DNA from: Granulicatella adiacens ATCC 49175
Lineage (GTDB): Bacteria; Bacillota; Bacilli; Lactobacillales; Aerococcaceae
Assembly: GCF_025150565.1 (NCBI RefSeq)
Contig: NZ_CP102283.1
Span: 1,798,001 to 1,862,000, forward strand
Reading direction: 5' to 3'
DNA: 64,000 bases
Shown one piece after another: positions 29,110 to 37,158 of the stretch. The notes beneath the pieces were generated by a model that saw only the letters and a program-made list of their open reading frames with translations, had not been told where the DNA came from and did not search any database. The position numbers and the translations under genes are program-made. How positions within the stretch are numbered: the stretch's first letter is position 1; each line of letters opens with the position of its first letter.

Positions 29110-29193
29110 TTGTTTAGCTCCTTGGATAGTTTACTGTTTCATTCTAACACGAAACTAAAATGCGTTCAAAGACACTCAAATTGTGTTTTGGAG

Positions 29194-29292
29194 AATCCTT
29201 CGGATTGAATTATAATAGCGGTAACGTTGCACCGGTTCGAGCTGTACGTAGAAAAAAAGACCCACAGTGTGAGTCCGGTAATCCCTGTTATT
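29194..29292 (+). repeat. Nested hairpin element, copy 4 (decayed fragment)
   Basis: AATCCTTCGGAT at 29194 is followed by TTATAATAGCGG and then TTGCACCGGTTCGAG, which matches the left half of copy 3 (AATCCTTGCGGAT, then TTAATAGTGATG, then GGCACCGGCTCGAG). The right half keeps only GAGTCCGGT at 29271. The right edge touches the stop codon of the 36-aa gene. The right core arm is not preserved, so this is probably a relic. Confidence 0.45.
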
Positions 29293-29398
29293 TTTTCTTT
29301 GCGCGTTTGGCTTCGTGAATCAGTTTCAATGCTCTCTTTCTTGTTTTGATATTTGGGCTCTTCATTTGTCGATATGCTGTTGCTAAATCTTGTTTCAT
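29288..29398 (-). CDS. 36-aa basic protein, putative metal homeostasis protein
   Basis: This short gene encodes MKQDLATAYRQMKSPNIK and then TRKRALKLIHEAKRAKKK. AGGAGG lies 8 bases before the ATG. I recall very similar 34-37 residue proteins in enterococci and lactobacilli annotated as putative metal homeostasis proteins. It follows rpsN by 31 bases and would share the Zur-controlled promoter, which supports a role under zinc limitation. Lys and Arg make up over a third of the chain, so it may bind RNA or the ribosome; that is speculation. Confidence 0.75.
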   Translation of the reverse strand: MKQDLATAYRQMKSPNIKTRKRALKLIHEAKRAKKK

Positions 29399-29429
29399 AA
29401 CATACACCTCCTATTGCTTCTCTCGTAGT

Positions 29430-29699
29430 TTACCAACTTGCTTTTTTAATACCAGGAATTAGTCCTATATGCGCTAATTCTCTGAATTTAATACGTGACA
29501 AGCCAAATTTACGCATATATCCTCTTGGACGGCCATCCGTTTGATCACGAAACTTCAATCGGTTCGGATTTGAATTTTTAGGCAGTTTTCTTAGCCCGTC
29601 AATGTCTCCAGCTTGCTTTAGGGTATAACGTTCTTCAGCGTAACGTTCGATGAGCGCTTTTTGTTTTTCATACTTTGCAATTTTAGATTTCTTTGCCAT
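29430..29699 (-). CDS. rpsN: Ribosomal protein S14, zinc-independent form
   Basis: The 89-residue product starts [20 protein letters not shown] and ends [19 protein letters not shown], typical of S14. The two CxxC pairs of the zinc-ribbon form are absent and the chain is longer than the 61-residue zinc form, so this is the alternative S14 that replaces the zinc form when zinc is scarce. A Zur box and a good promoter lie just upstream. The zinc-dependent copy should exist elsewhere in the genome but is not in this window. Confidence 0.92.
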   Translation of the reverse strand: MAKKSKIAKYEKQKALIERYAEERYTLKQAGDIDGLRKLPKNSNPNRLKFRDQTDGRPRGYMRKFGLSRIKFRELAHIGLIPGIKKASW

Positions 29700-29716
29700 T
29701 TTCTTCTCTTCTTTCT

Positions 29717-29737
29717 AAATCGTAATTGTTACGTTTT
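29717..29737. promoter_or_regulatory. Zur box controlling rpsN
   Basis: The 21-bp site reads AAATCGTAAT, then TG, then TTACGTTTT (with the tenth position shared), matching the firmicute Zur consensus AAATCGTAAT-N-ATTACGATTT at all but two specified positions. It lies directly after the -10 box of rpsN, over the expected transcription start, the right place for repression by zinc-loaded Zur. Confidence 0.78.
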
Positions 29738-29739
29738 AC

Positions 29740-29768
29740 ATTGTATCAATTGTTTCCTTTAAAATCAA
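29740..29768 (-). promoter_or_regulatory. rpsN promoter
   Basis: On the minus strand TTGATT (29763-29768) and TACAAT (29740-29745) are separated by 17 bases, immediately upstream of the Zur box. Confidence 0.75.
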
Positions 29769-29782
29769 GTGGTTTATCCCAA

Positions 29783-29815
29783 TAAAAAAAGAGAGCCTTT
29801 TTCAAAGCTCTCCTT
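29783..29815 (-). terminator. glmM operon terminator
   Basis: GAGAGC and GCTCTC pair around a 10-base loop; on the minus strand the stem is followed by seven T residues. It closes the cdaA-cdaR-glmM operon just before the rpsN promoter. Confidence 0.8.
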
Positions 29816-29835
29816 CAAATCGTATTTATTTAAAA

Positions 29836-31188
29836 TTAGTCAATCCCAACTTCTTTACGAACAACGTCAGCAATACGTGTTACGTAGTCGTGAACGAGTT
29901 CATCTGTTGGTGCTTCAACCATGACACGAACAAGCGGCTCAGTACCACTTGGACGAACAAGCACACGTCCGTTTCCATCCATCTCAGCCTCTACAGCATC
30001 GATGACTTCTTTAATCGCTGGAACTTCCATTACTCCATTTTTATCGCTCACACGAATGTTTACTAATTCTTGTGGGTATGTTGGTACTTCACTGGCTAAT
30101 TCGCTTAATGATTTGCCAGTTTGTTTCATAACATTCATTAATTGAATTCCTGAAAGTAATCCGTCACCTGTAGTGTTTAAATCAAGGATAATGATATGTC
30201 CTGATTGTTCCCCACCAAAGTTGTAGTTGTTTTTGCGCATTTCTTCAACCACGTAACGGTCACCAACTGCTGTTTGAAGAGCAACCATTCCTTCAGCTTC
30301 TACCGCTTTATGGAATCCTAGGTTACTCATAACGGTTGATACGATCGTATCTTTGCTTAAAGTCCCTTGGTTCTTGAAGTGTTTACCAAGGATGAACATG
30401 ATTTTATCACCATCAACGATTGTTCCATTTTCATCAACTGCGATACAGCGGTCTCCGTCTCCGTCAAAACTCAAACCGATATCTGCTCCTGTTTCTTTTA
30501 CGAACTCCACTAAGGCTTCTGGATGTGTTGACCCTACGCCATCGTTAATGTTCACGCCGTTTGGTTTGTCACCCATTGTGTGGAAGTCTGTGTCTAAGTC
30601 AGCGAATAAACGCGTTAACATGGAAGCTGTGGCTCCGTTTGCGCCGTCTAAAGCGACTTTCATTCCTGATAGAGAATCTACCGTATTTTGTAGGAATTGG
30701 CTGTATTTCAATGTTCCTTCTAAGTATTCATCTACTGTTCCTAATGCGTCTGTAGAAGGACGTGGTAATGTGTCTTCTTCGGCATCTAATAATGCTTCGA
30801 TTTGCGCTTCTGTTTCATCTGTTAGTTTAAATCCATCTCCCCCGAAGAATTTAATTCCATTATCTTGAGCAGGATTGTGGGATGCTGAAATCATAACCCC
30901 AGCTACAGCGCCTTGTACTCGTGTTAAATAAGCTACCCCTGGAGTAGGAATCACTCCAAGTTGCATTACTTCAATCCCTACAGAGAGTAATCCAGCGATT
31001 AAAGCATGCTCTAATAATTGACCAGAAATACGAGTGTCACGCCCCACTAATACTCGTGGATGTGCATTTCCTTCTGCTTGTTGTAATAATACATAACCGC
31101 CATAACGGCCTAGTTTAAATGCTAATTCTGGTGTTAATTCTGCGTTAGCTACGCCACGAACACCATCTGTTCCAAAATATTTGCCCAT
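29836..31188 (-). CDS. glmM: Phosphoglucosamine mutase
   Basis: The 450-residue product has the active-site serine loop [17 protein letters not shown] with Ser103, the metal loop SFDGDGDR and a C-terminal phosphate-binding [14 protein letters not shown]. It converts glucosamine-6-phosphate to glucosamine-1-phosphate for peptidoglycan synthesis. TAAAGGAG precedes the ATG. It is the last gene of the cdaA-cdaR-glmM operon; GlmM is known in related bacteria to bind and inhibit CdaA, so the linkage is functional. Confidence 0.96.
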   Translation of the reverse strand: MGKYFGTDGVRGVANAELTPELAFKLGRYGGYVLLQQAEGNAHPRVLVGRDTRISGQLLEHALIAGLLSVGIEVMQLGVIPTPGVAYLTRVQGAVAGVMISASHNPAQDNGIKFFGGDGFKLTDETEAQIEALLDAEEDTLPRPSTDALGTVDEYLEGTLKYSQFLQNTVDSLSGMKVALDGANGATASMLTRLFADLDTDFHTMGDKPNGVNINDGVGSTHPEALVEFVKETGADIGLSFDGDGDRCIAVDENGTIVDGDKIMFILGKHFKNQGTLSKDTIVSTVMSNLGFHKAVEAEGMVALQTAVGDRYVVEEMRKNNYNFGGEQSGHIIILDLNTTGDGLLSGIQLMNVMKQTGKSLSELASEVPTYPQELVNIRVSDKNGVMEVPAIKEVIDAVEAEMDGNGRVLVRPSGTEPLVRVMVEAPTDELVHDYVTRIADVVRKEVGID

Positions 31189-31205
31189 AAATTTCTCCTT
31201 TAGCC

Positions 31206-32237
31206 TTATCTGGCTTGTGTTGTCTGTTCTTGTGTCGTTGTTTGCTCTTGTGTTGTTTCGGACTCTTTAGTTGTTTCTCGTGAATCCAAAATACCATGAT
31301 CTACCACCGTAATAGTGACCTCAACTGCTTCTGGGGTAATACTATTGACACCAGATGGTAGTGTTAATGTTACTGTTTTTTTCGTGGTTTGAGTCACGTT
31401 GCTCACATCTACCACTACTGGAATAGCTGTAATTTGATTTAAAATCGATTGAGCTCCTAAGATTGTAACTTGCTTAGTAGTAGAATTCAATGAATATGAA
31501 TAACGTGAAGTGCCACCAGTTGTCGTAAAGACAAGAGGGACTGTTTTGGAGCTAGAAGAAATTGGCACTCGAACTTGTACACGTTCTGGCTCAATTTTCA
31601 CCGCAACAGGTTTTCCTGTGGCATCCAAAGCTTGTAGTTGTGCTGTAGTCGTATAGTCTGATTTTGTTCCTTCAGGAATCGTAACTTTTGCGACTACTTT
31701 TTCCACTTGATTTAAAATCGAATCCGCAGCTTTGACTGTAACTGTTCCTGGAGAGGTCAAGCCATCTCCAACTTGATAGCCATTGCCAATACTTGAAGAA
31801 TCGACCGTTACATTAACAGGAAACTCTTTAGCATTCTTCTTCTCGATGGTAATTTCAACACTTTCTGGTGAAACAATACCTGTTACTCCAGTTGGAAGTC
31901 CTGATACTGAAAGAGAAATTGTATGCTTTCCTTCCCCTAACTCTGTTAAATTTGGCGTAGTCACTTTGTACGAACCATTGCTAGATGTGCTTAAAATCAA
32001 ACTGCTTGGCCCTTCAAGACGTAAAGCAACAGAGTCTGGTAATCCTGTTACCGAGTATTCTTCACTGTTGATATCCACATAAATTGGCACATTTGTAATC
32101 GTGTTTGAACTTGATTGTGGATTTAAAGTGCTGGAACGTAATCCGGAATTAGCGTCTTTAGCTAAAATAAATAGAAAGATACTTAGTACTAAAGACATCA
32201 ACATGAGAAATGATTTTTTATTCATCCAATTAGCCAT
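31206..32237 (-). CDS. cdaR: CdaR, YbbR-domain regulator of the diadenylate cyclase
   Basis: The 343-residue protein starts [19 protein letters not shown], with one N-terminal membrane segment (about residues 8-25), then about three to four YbbR repeats of roughly 80 residues outside the membrane. Each carries a pattern such as [21 protein letters not shown] Thr/Gln-rich tail of TTQEQ repeats follows. CdaR modulates CdaA from the outer face of the membrane. GGGGGT lies 7 bases before the ATG at 32237, and the gene overlaps cdaA by 8 bases. Confidence 0.92.
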   Translation of the reverse strand: MANWMNKKSFLMLMSLVLSIFLFILAKDANSGLRSSTLNPQSSSNTITNVPIYVDINSEEYSVTGLPDSVALRLEGPSSLILSTSSNGSYKVTTPNLTELGEGKHTISLSVSGLPTGVTGIVSPESVEITIEKKNAKEFPVNVTVDSSSIGNGYQVGDGLTSPGTVTVKAADSILNQVEKVVAKVTIPEGTKSDYTTTAQLQALDATGKPVAVKIEPERVQVRVPISSSSKTVPLVFTTTGGTSRYSYSLNSTTKQVTILGAQSILNQITAIPVVVDVSNVTQTTKKTVTLTLPSGVNSITPEAVEVTITVVDHGILDSRETTKESETTQEQTTTQEQTTQAR

Positions 32238-33075
32238 TCGAACGACCCCCTTTAAAGAGCGCACGTATCCAACGAACGACTGCTGGATCCTTCTCGTCGT
32301 GTCCTTCTACCACTAAATGTTGTGACAAAACTTGAACTAATTCTTCAGAAGAAAGTTCTCGATGTAATTTTTCTCGAATCGCTACACTCACTTTCCCCGT
32401 TTCTTCAGAGATGATAATCGTAATCGCATCACTCACTTCACTTAGACCAATCGCAGCACGGTGACGTGTTCCTAATTCTTTTGGAATCATCATATTCTCA
32501 GATAGCGGTAAATAGCAAGCCGCTGCAGCAATATGATAATCACGAATAATCATTGCCCCATCATGTAATGGTGTATTTGGAATAAAAATATTCGTAATCA
32601 ATTGATTAGAAATCTCAGAGTGAATCGGAATCCCGGTATTAATAAATTCTTCTAGAGAATTCCCTTGTTCAATCGAAATTAAAGCTCCAATTCTTCGTTT
32701 TGCCATATATTGAATGGCTGTATTCAACTCATTAATCATGATTTCTGCTTCATTGGCACTTTCATATTTACGTGAGAAGAAATTCGAACGTCCAATATGT
32801 TCTAATCCGCGGCGAATCTCTGGTTGGAACACAATCAATGCAGCCACAACCCCCCACTGAATCACGAAGTTCATAATCCAGTCTAAAGTAGTTAGCCCAA
32901 GGAAAAAACTAATAAACTTCATTGCAGCAATTGCCGCAATTCCTTTCATTAAATGAATTGCCCTTGTTCCTTTAATAATCACTAAAATATTATAGAGAAT
33001 GTACCAAACAATCAAAATATCAATCAGATTGCGAAAACTCCCCCATGAAAATAAACTATTCCAATTTATTTGCAT
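32230..33075 (-). CDS. cdaA: Diadenylate cyclase CdaA
   Basis: The 281-residue protein has three N-terminal membrane segments (about residues 15-90) and a DAC domain with HDGAMII (Asp172-Gly-Ala) and GTRHRAAIGLSE (Arg204-His-Arg). It makes cyclic di-AMP, which controls potassium and osmolyte balance and is essential in many firmicutes. Gene order cdaA-cdaR-glmM is conserved across the phylum. GGAAGAGG precedes the ATG. Confidence 0.96.
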   Translation of the reverse strand: MQINWNSLFSWGSFRNLIDILIVWYILYNILVIIKGTRAIHLMKGIAAIAAMKFISFFLGLTTLDWIMNFVIQWGVVAALIVFQPEIRRGLEHIGRSNFFSRKYESANEAEIMINELNTAIQYMAKRRIGALISIEQGNSLEEFINTGIPIHSEISNQLITNIFIPNTPLHDGAMIIRDYHIAAAACYLPLSENMMIPKELGTRHRAAIGLSEVSDAITIIISEETGKVSVAIREKLHRELSSEELVQVLSQHLVVEGHDEKDPAVVRWIRALFKGGRSNG

Positions 33076-33210
33076 AAAGTTAACCTCTCTTCCACCAATA
33101 TGTACCTTTCTATTATAGCACAGATAGCCCCTAAACTAAAAAGTGCACGATTATTATTAAAACAATTAAAACAAATTAATACGCTCGTAAATATTCATAC
33201 AAAACCAAAA

Positions 33211-33226
33211 ATTAAAACGTTTACAA
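33211..33226. promoter_or_regulatory. Candidate cre (CcpA) site
   Basis: ATTAAAACGTTTACAA matches the cre consensus WTGNNWNCGNTTNCAW with one mismatch. It lies upstream of the small-protein operon and would bring it under carbon catabolite control. Match by eye only. Confidence 0.45.
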
Positions 33227-33272
33227 AAACATTTACATTTGTTAAACTGGCAATGAGATGATCACTATAAAA

Positions 33273-33284
33273 TAACAATTGTTA
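33273..33284. promoter_or_regulatory. 12-bp palindrome TAACAATTGTTA
   Basis: A perfect palindrome just before the orphan AGGAGG. Its arms TAACA and TGTTA equal those of the candidate LarR operator at 23253-23264, where the two central bases are AA instead of AT. Confidence 0.35.
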
Positions 33285-33566
33285 CAGAAGGAGGACTTAA
33301 GTGTAGCAATCTTCTCAAAAATACTATTTAGGAGTTGAATATATCAAAAATTATGTTTTTACTATTTTTCTTAATCATGTTTTTTAGTTTGTTTAGCCCC
33401 TTTCTTTCCAAAGCCGAAGTATAACTATAAATTTTTTGACTTCTCGAACGCTTATAGTTAACAAAAAATATTATTTTTGAGAACAGGGATTCAACAAACT
33501 AATTGAATGACCAGCTACAATAAAAAATTTTTTCCGTGATGAGAAATGTGACAGGAGGAATTTATA

Positions 33567-33662
33567 ATGAAAGACGATCGTAAGGGATATATTATTGCTG
33601 GAGTTTTAGGATTGCTCACCTATTTTGTAGGAACTACCATTTACTATCTTCTTACTCATTAA
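33567..33662 (+). CDS. 31-aa single-pass membrane peptide
   Basis: The frame encodes MKDDRKGYIIAGVLGLLTY followed by FVGTTIYYLLTH. A charged start of seven residues is followed by one hydrophobic segment of about 22 residues, so it is a likely membrane peptide. AGGAGG lies 8 bases before the ATG, which makes translation credible. It is the first of four small genes reading right; 63 bases separate it from the next. I do not recognise it. It could be a bacteriocin-like peptide, a small regulator or a membrane anchor. Confidence 0.6.
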   Translation: MKDDRKGYIIAGVLGLLTYFVGTTIYYLLTH

Positions 33663-33725
33663 TCGCAGATACTCTCTAGAATGATATGTATGGAAATTAC
33701 CTAAGGCCGTAACAGGAGGTCAACT

Positions 33726-34013
33726 ATGTCAGTTTTTACTCTAGGAAATTATACAGTGCATCTAGGCACAGGTTTACTTGGGTTTCAGTTACCAGAAGGG
33801 TTAAAGATTATATCTTCTTGTACCCTTCAAACTTACTTATTTATCCTAAATAACTCTGACGCAGACAGCTGTGATATTATAAATGGTGGTAACGCATCTT
33901 ACACTATTAACGAAAATCAAATTTTCGTTGAGATAGCCTTTCCTGATGAATTTCAATACATCCTTCATCCTAATTTTGAAGGACTCATTAATCATTCAGG
34001 AGGGATAGAATGA
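33726..34013 (+). CDS. Small protein A of a three-paralog operon, unknown
   Basis: The 95-residue product starts MSVFTLGNYTVHLGTGLLGF. AGGAGG lies 6 bases before the ATG. It has no signal peptide or membrane segment and looks beta-rich. The opening pattern, hydrophobic-x-LG-x-Tyr-x-(hydrophobic)-x, returns in the next two genes (IGDYTLQI, LGTYSIHI), as does a later (I/V)-x-I-x-(P/L) strand near residue 70. The three are diverged paralogs. The stop overlaps the next start by 4 bases, so they are made together. No family is recognised and no function is proposed. Confidence 0.7.
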   Translation: MSVFTLGNYTVHLGTGLLGFQLPEGLKIISSCTLQTYLFILNNSDADSCDIINGGNASYTINENQIFVEIAFPDEFQYILHPNFEGLINHSGGIE

Positions 34014-34294
34014 CATTCCAAAAATTTTTCATTGGAGATTATACACTTCAAATTCCTCTTTCTTTTGAAGTGATTCATCAAGAAAACGAAGAACTAATGT
34101 TATTAAGCCCACCTACTTATCACAGCACCGCACGTATATACATCTGCCCAGAAACCAAACAATTACACTTCACGAATCTCGGTTTGATGAAAGTAAGAAT
34201 TGCGGAAGATATCATTCAAATAATTCCGTTAAAACAAGAAGAATACTCTTTTCTGAATCTGAATCGTGATTATATTGATTTAATGGAGGAGTAA
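34010..34294 (+). CDS. Small protein B of a three-paralog operon, unknown
   Basis: The 94-residue product starts MTFQKFFIGDYTLQIPLSF. It shares the N-terminal LG/IG-x-Tyr motif with its neighbours, then EELMLLSPPTYHSTARIYI, which aligns with KKLLLCHKSSLNTIGLLTY of protein C. The end is acidic (DYIDLMEE). It overlaps gene A by 4 bases and ends 2 bases before gene C; GGAGG lies before its own start inside gene A. No membrane segment or catalytic motif is seen. Confidence 0.7.
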   Translation: MTFQKFFIGDYTLQIPLSFEVIHQENEELMLLSPPTYHSTARIYICPETKQLHFTNLGLMKVRIAEDIIQIIPLKQEEYSFLNLNRDYIDLMEE

Positions 34295-34296
34295 AA

Positions 34297-34530
34297 ATGG
34301 AGACAATAAAATTAGGAACTTATTCTATTCATATTTCACCTAATATCGACACAGTAATGGATGTTAGTCATAAAAAACTATTGCTTTGTCACAAGAGTTC
34401 GTTAAATACGATTGGCTTGCTCACTTATAACGAGCAAACTGACACTATAAAATTTAACTGCCGATGGGCTACCGACTTTGAAATGCATGAAAAAGATATT
34501 ACAGTCATACTTCCAGAAGGCCTAGACTAG
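34297..34530 (+). CDS. Small protein C of a three-paralog operon, unknown
   Basis: The 77-residue product starts METIKLGTYSIHISPNIDT and ends EKDITVILPEGLD. It is the shortest of the three and may show the minimal domain: an LG-x-Tyr strand, a central LLLCHKSS strand, and a final ITVILP strand. GGAGG lies 6 bases before its ATG. A strong terminator follows. Cys residues at about 31 and 54 are not shared with A and B. Confidence 0.7.
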   Translation: METIKLGTYSIHISPNIDTVMDVSHKKLLLCHKSSLNTIGLLTYNEQTDTIKFNCRWATDFEMHEKDITVILPEGLD

Positions 34531-34537
34531 AATAAAA

Positions 34538-34581
34538 TAAATAAGCGTTCATCCCTTTCAAGATGAACGCTTATTTTCTTT
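34538..34581. terminator. Bidirectional terminator after the small-protein operon
   Basis: AATAAGCGTTCATC (34540-34553) and GATGAACGCTTATT (34562-34575) form a 14-bp stem with T-rich flanks on both strands, between convergent operons. Confidence 0.85.
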
Positions 34582-35234
34582 TATGCTTCCTCAACATTTG
34601 CAATGTAGTAAGAATACCCACCAGTCACTGCTACCACCACTACTAGAATCATCGTAGCTACCAAAATTGCAATATTATTTACCATAAAGATTGCTGTTAA
34701 AATCATTAATATTCCAGCAATAATAGAAGCAAAACCAAAGAATCGTTGTGTTTTTCGGAAAGCTACATCATTATTTTTTAGCCATGACGCACGGAATCCA
34801 AAGTATTTTGTATTGTCTTTAATCTTAGGAAAGAGATTTCCAATCAGGATAAAGAAAATCCCAAGGATGAATGTCAAAAAACGTCCTATTTGTGTCCCAA
34901 TCGTCACTCCATTTAAAAACAACCAAAATTGAAAATAAGCAACAACATTCAGCAATAGCAGAACTAACCAACTAATAGAACGAGCGGTTTTCACATTCCC
35001 CCCTGTTAATTTAGGAGAAGTGCTAGCAATACGAATGATAAATCCAACAATGGCCACAATCACCGGATATATTAAAATCGTAAATCGATTGGCGGTGCCG
35101 GTAACATTTCCAGAAAAGTCGAAATTAGATACAATGGTCTCCGGTAAGAACCACACCACCACTAGAGCCACAACGAGTGGTGCGAACATCAATGCAATAT
35201 AAGTATATTTTTTTATTTGTTTTACTTGTTCCAT
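34581..35234 (-). CDS. sdpI: SdpI-family immunity-type membrane protein
   Basis: The 217-residue product has about six membrane segments. It opens with a DUF1648-type part containing LVVVWFLPETIVSNFDFSG and continues with the SdpI domain: LGIFFILIGNLFPKIKDNT, then FGFRASWLKNNDVAFRKTQR. SdpI of Bacillus protects against the SdpC toxin and also signals through SdpR. I use the ATG at 35232-35234, one base after the sdpR stop, with GGGGG upstream. No sdpC-like toxin gene is visible in the window. Confidence 0.85.
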   Translation of the reverse strand: MEQVKQIKKYTYIALMFAPLVVALVVVWFLPETIVSNFDFSGNVTGTANRFTILIYPVIVAIVGFIIRIASTSPKLTGGNVKTARSISWLVLLLLNVVAYFQFWLFLNGVTIGTQIGRFLTFILGIFFILIGNLFPKIKDNTKYFGFRASWLKNNDVAFRKTQRFFGFASIIAGILMILTAIFMVNNIAILVATMILVVVVAVTGGYSYYIANVEEA

Positions 35235-35235
35235 G

Positions 35236-35502
35236 TTATTTTCCCCCAATAATTTGATTGATCCATACAATCGCTTCATCCAGTACGGTCAAATTCAATT
35301 CATAATAAATAAAGTTTTTATAACGTGTTTCGTAGATTAAATCTGCTTGTTTTAATTTTCTAAGATGATAAGACAAAGCTTGCGGCGTCATCCCAATTAA
35401 CTCCGCTAAATCACCTGTATTGGTCTTCCCTTTACGCAGAATTTCTAAAATTTGACGGCGCGTTTCGTCCGAAAGAGCAGACATTACTTCATTAACAGCC
35501 AT
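35236..35502 (-). CDS. sdpR: SdpR-like ArsR-family repressor
   Basis: The 88-residue product is a winged helix: LSDETRRQILEILRKGKTN, then GDLAELIGMTPQALSYHLRKLKQ. It resembles SdpR, which represses the sdpRI operon. The chain lacks the metal-binding cysteines of ArsR/SmtB sensors. GAGGAG lies before the ATG. A consensus promoter and an inverted repeat lie just upstream, consistent with autoregulation. Confidence 0.82.
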   Translation of the reverse strand: MAVNEVMSALSDETRRQILEILRKGKTNTGDLAELIGMTPQALSYHLRKLKQADLIYETRYKNFIYYELNLTVLDEAIVWINQIIGGK

Positions 35503-35517
35503 CTCCTCAACTTCTTT

Positions 35518-35541
35518 CTATTTAAATTTATCTTTAAGTAG
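35518..35541. promoter_or_regulatory. Inverted repeat, likely SdpR operator
   Basis: CTATTTAAA and TTTAAGTAG (one mismatch) are separated by 6 bases and sit at the expected transcription start, just downstream of the -10 box of sdpR. Confidence 0.55.
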
Positions 35542-35570
35542 ATTATACTCCTGAGGGATGTAAAATGCAA
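35542..35570 (-). promoter_or_regulatory. sdpR-sdpI promoter
   Basis: On the minus strand TTGCAT (35565-35570) and TATAAT (35542-35547) are separated by 17 bases. Confidence 0.75.
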
Positions 35571-35611
35571 CACCTATTTAAAATATTTTTTAATAGATTT
35601 TCGTGTAAAAG

Positions 35612-35694
35612 AAAGATGATACCTATGATTTCTTATGGATTGGTTTATCATCGCGGTAATAAACCAATCCGTAAGTTCCTTCGGTATCATCTTT
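35612..35694. repeat. Long two-part hairpin 3' of rsmA
   Basis: Outer arms AAAGATGATACC (35612-35623) and GGTATCATCTTT (35683-35694) are perfectly complementary. Inner arms CTTATGGATTGGTTTAT (35632-35648) and its complement with one G-T pair (35659-35675) follow after a small internal loop. The apical loop has 10 bases. It lies 35 bases after the rsmA stop and may act as a terminator, since T-rich sequence follows on both strands, but it is much longer than the other terminators here. Confidence 0.65.
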
Positions 35695-35729
35695 TTAAAC
35701 TTGTTCTTCTCCTGAGAGTGTATCTGCCA

Positions 35730-36599
35730 CTAAAGTGCGTCACTTAAGCGTGCGAACTCTTCAATTGTCAGTGTTTCTGCACGTCTAGTTGGGTCGATAC
35801 CTGCTACTTCTAATGCAGCAGCTAAGCTTTCTTTTGTATGGCTATTTCCAACGTAGGCTTTAGCTAAATTATTCCATAGCGTTTTACGGCGTTGCACGAA
35901 ACTGTTTTTCACGAGCGCGAAGAATTTCGCTTCGTCTTTTACTTCCACGAGTGGTTTTTCCCGACGTTTTAACACTAGAATCGCAGAATCCACATTTGGA
36001 GCTGGATTGAAGACCGTCTTCGGCACGATAAATCCGATGCTTGCTTCGCAGAAATATTGAATCGCAATCGTGAGCGATCCATACGCCTTCGAATTTGGCT
36101 CAGCCGTCATTCGTTGCGCCACTTCTTTTTGCATCATCATCGCAAAACCATCGATTGGTAATTTCGATTCCAATAAATTCATAATGATTGGCGTTGTAAT
36201 ATAGTACGGCAAGTTGGCCACGACTAATAACGGCTCATTAATGTCGAAATGCTCTCCGATGACTTGCTCCAAGTCGACGTCCAAGATGTCGCTATGAACC
36301 ACCGTTACGTTATCGTATGGAGCCAATGTTTCATCGAGCACTGGCAACAAACGGCCATCGATTTCAAACGCCAGCACTTGTTTGGCTTCTCTTGCTAGAC
36401 GTTCGGTCAACGCACCAATCCCTGGTCCGATTTCAATGACGTTTGTCGTTTTGTCGACTCCCGCCACTTCTAGCATACGCGTTAAAATATTCGGTTCAAT
36501 TAGGAAATTTTGCCCTAGACTCTTCTTCACTGTTAGCCCATGACGTTCCATAATCTCGCGCGTTCTTTTCGGCGTCGCGATATCCTTTATTTCATTCAT
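35730..36599 (-). CDS. rsmA: 16S rRNA dimethyladenosine transferase RsmA (KsgA)
   Basis: The 289-residue product has the methyltransferase motifs [30 protein letters not shown] and [19 protein letters not shown] of RsmA. It dimethylates A1518 and A1519 of 16S rRNA late in small-subunit assembly. I use the ATG at 36597-36599 because GAGGA lies 6 bases upstream, inside the end of rnmV; the two genes overlap by 8 bases. Order tatD-rnmV-rsmA is conserved in firmicutes. Confidence 0.95.
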   Translation of the reverse strand: MNEIKDIATPKRTREIMERHGLTVKKSLGQNFLIEPNILTRMLEVAGVDKTTNVIEIGPGIGALTERLAREAKQVLAFEIDGRLLPVLDETLAPYDNVTVVHSDILDVDLEQVIGEHFDINEPLLVVANLPYYITTPIIMNLLESKLPIDGFAMMMQKEVAQRMTAEPNSKAYGSLTIAIQYFCEASIGFIVPKTVFNPAPNVDSAILVLKRREKPLVEVKDEAKFFALVKNSFVQRRKTLWNNLAKAYVGNSHTKESLAAALEVAGIDPTRRAETLTIEEFARLSDAL

Positions 36600-37158
36600 G
36601 TTTGTCCTCATTTTCTAAGACAGCCTCAAGTGCCGTCCTTAATTGTTCTTCTGTAATACCAAATAATTGTAATCTTTTCGCGAACTGTTTTCCATTCGTA
36701 TGGCCAATTTTTAGAAAATCCGCCACCGCTTGACGTCTTGTTGCTGAATCTGGTCGTCCGACAAACCCAAGCGCCATCAGGGTTGCCTGCGAAATCACTG
36801 GTTCTCCCGTTACTGTTGAAATCTCATGCACCGATTCGAGTGCTCGCTGAATCGCTTCGGTACTCGCGTGTTCCACCCCTAGACTCTTATGATTGTCCTT
36901 TCTGACGGCTTCTGCACGTTCGATAAAAGCATGCTTTACACCAGGTACGTGCTCTTGAATAATGTTTCGAATGCGAGTCCCAGGATAATCTGGGTCCGTA
37001 AACACAATCACTTCACGCGTTTGAAGTGCCTTTTGAATGAGTGCAATCGTTTCTTCGTCAATCGCTGAGCCATTCGTTTCAATCGTTTCGATATCCGGAT
37101 AGATTTCTCTCAAGCGTCTTGTATCATCTCGCCCTTCTACAACAATGACTGGATTCAT
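36592..37158 (-). CDS. rnmV: Ribonuclease M5
   Basis: The 188-residue product starts [19 protein letters not shown] and has a Toprim domain with the metal site [16 protein letters not shown]. It matures 5S rRNA by cutting both strands of the precursor stem. I use the ATG at 37156-37158, which overlaps the tatD stop in an ATGA; AGAGG lies upstream within tatD. Length matches the family. Confidence 0.93.
   Translation of the reverse strand: MNPVIVVEGRDDTRRLREIYPDIETIETNGSAIDEETIALIQKALQTREVIVFTDPDYPGTRIRNIIQEHVPGVKHAFIERAEAVRKDNHKSLGVEHASTEAIQRALESVHEISTVTGEPVISQATLMALGFVGRPDSATRRQAVADFLKIGHTNGKQFAKRLQLFGITEEQLRTALEAVLENEDKHE

Larger units (their letters stand above)
33076..33566. other. 491-base gene-poor region before the small-protein operon
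   Basis: No gene with a convincing start was found. Visible elements are: a cre-like site at 33211-33226, direct repeats TTTACA at 33220 and 33232, a 12-bp palindrome at 33273-33284, an orphan ribosome binding site AGGAGG near 33288 followed by GTG-TAG, and a 9-bp hairpin TAACTATAA/TTATAGTTA at 33422-33460. A 29-codon hydrophobic frame at 33335-33424 lacks a proper start. The density of signals suggests a regulated leader for the genes that follow. Confidence 0.5.

Noticed and set aside
33335-33424. A 29-codon hydrophobic frame (TTG start) before the small-protein operon
   Set aside because: GGAG touches the TTG with no spacing and the internal ATG has no ribosome binding site; not reported as a gene, though a hydrophobic peptide there cannot be excluded.
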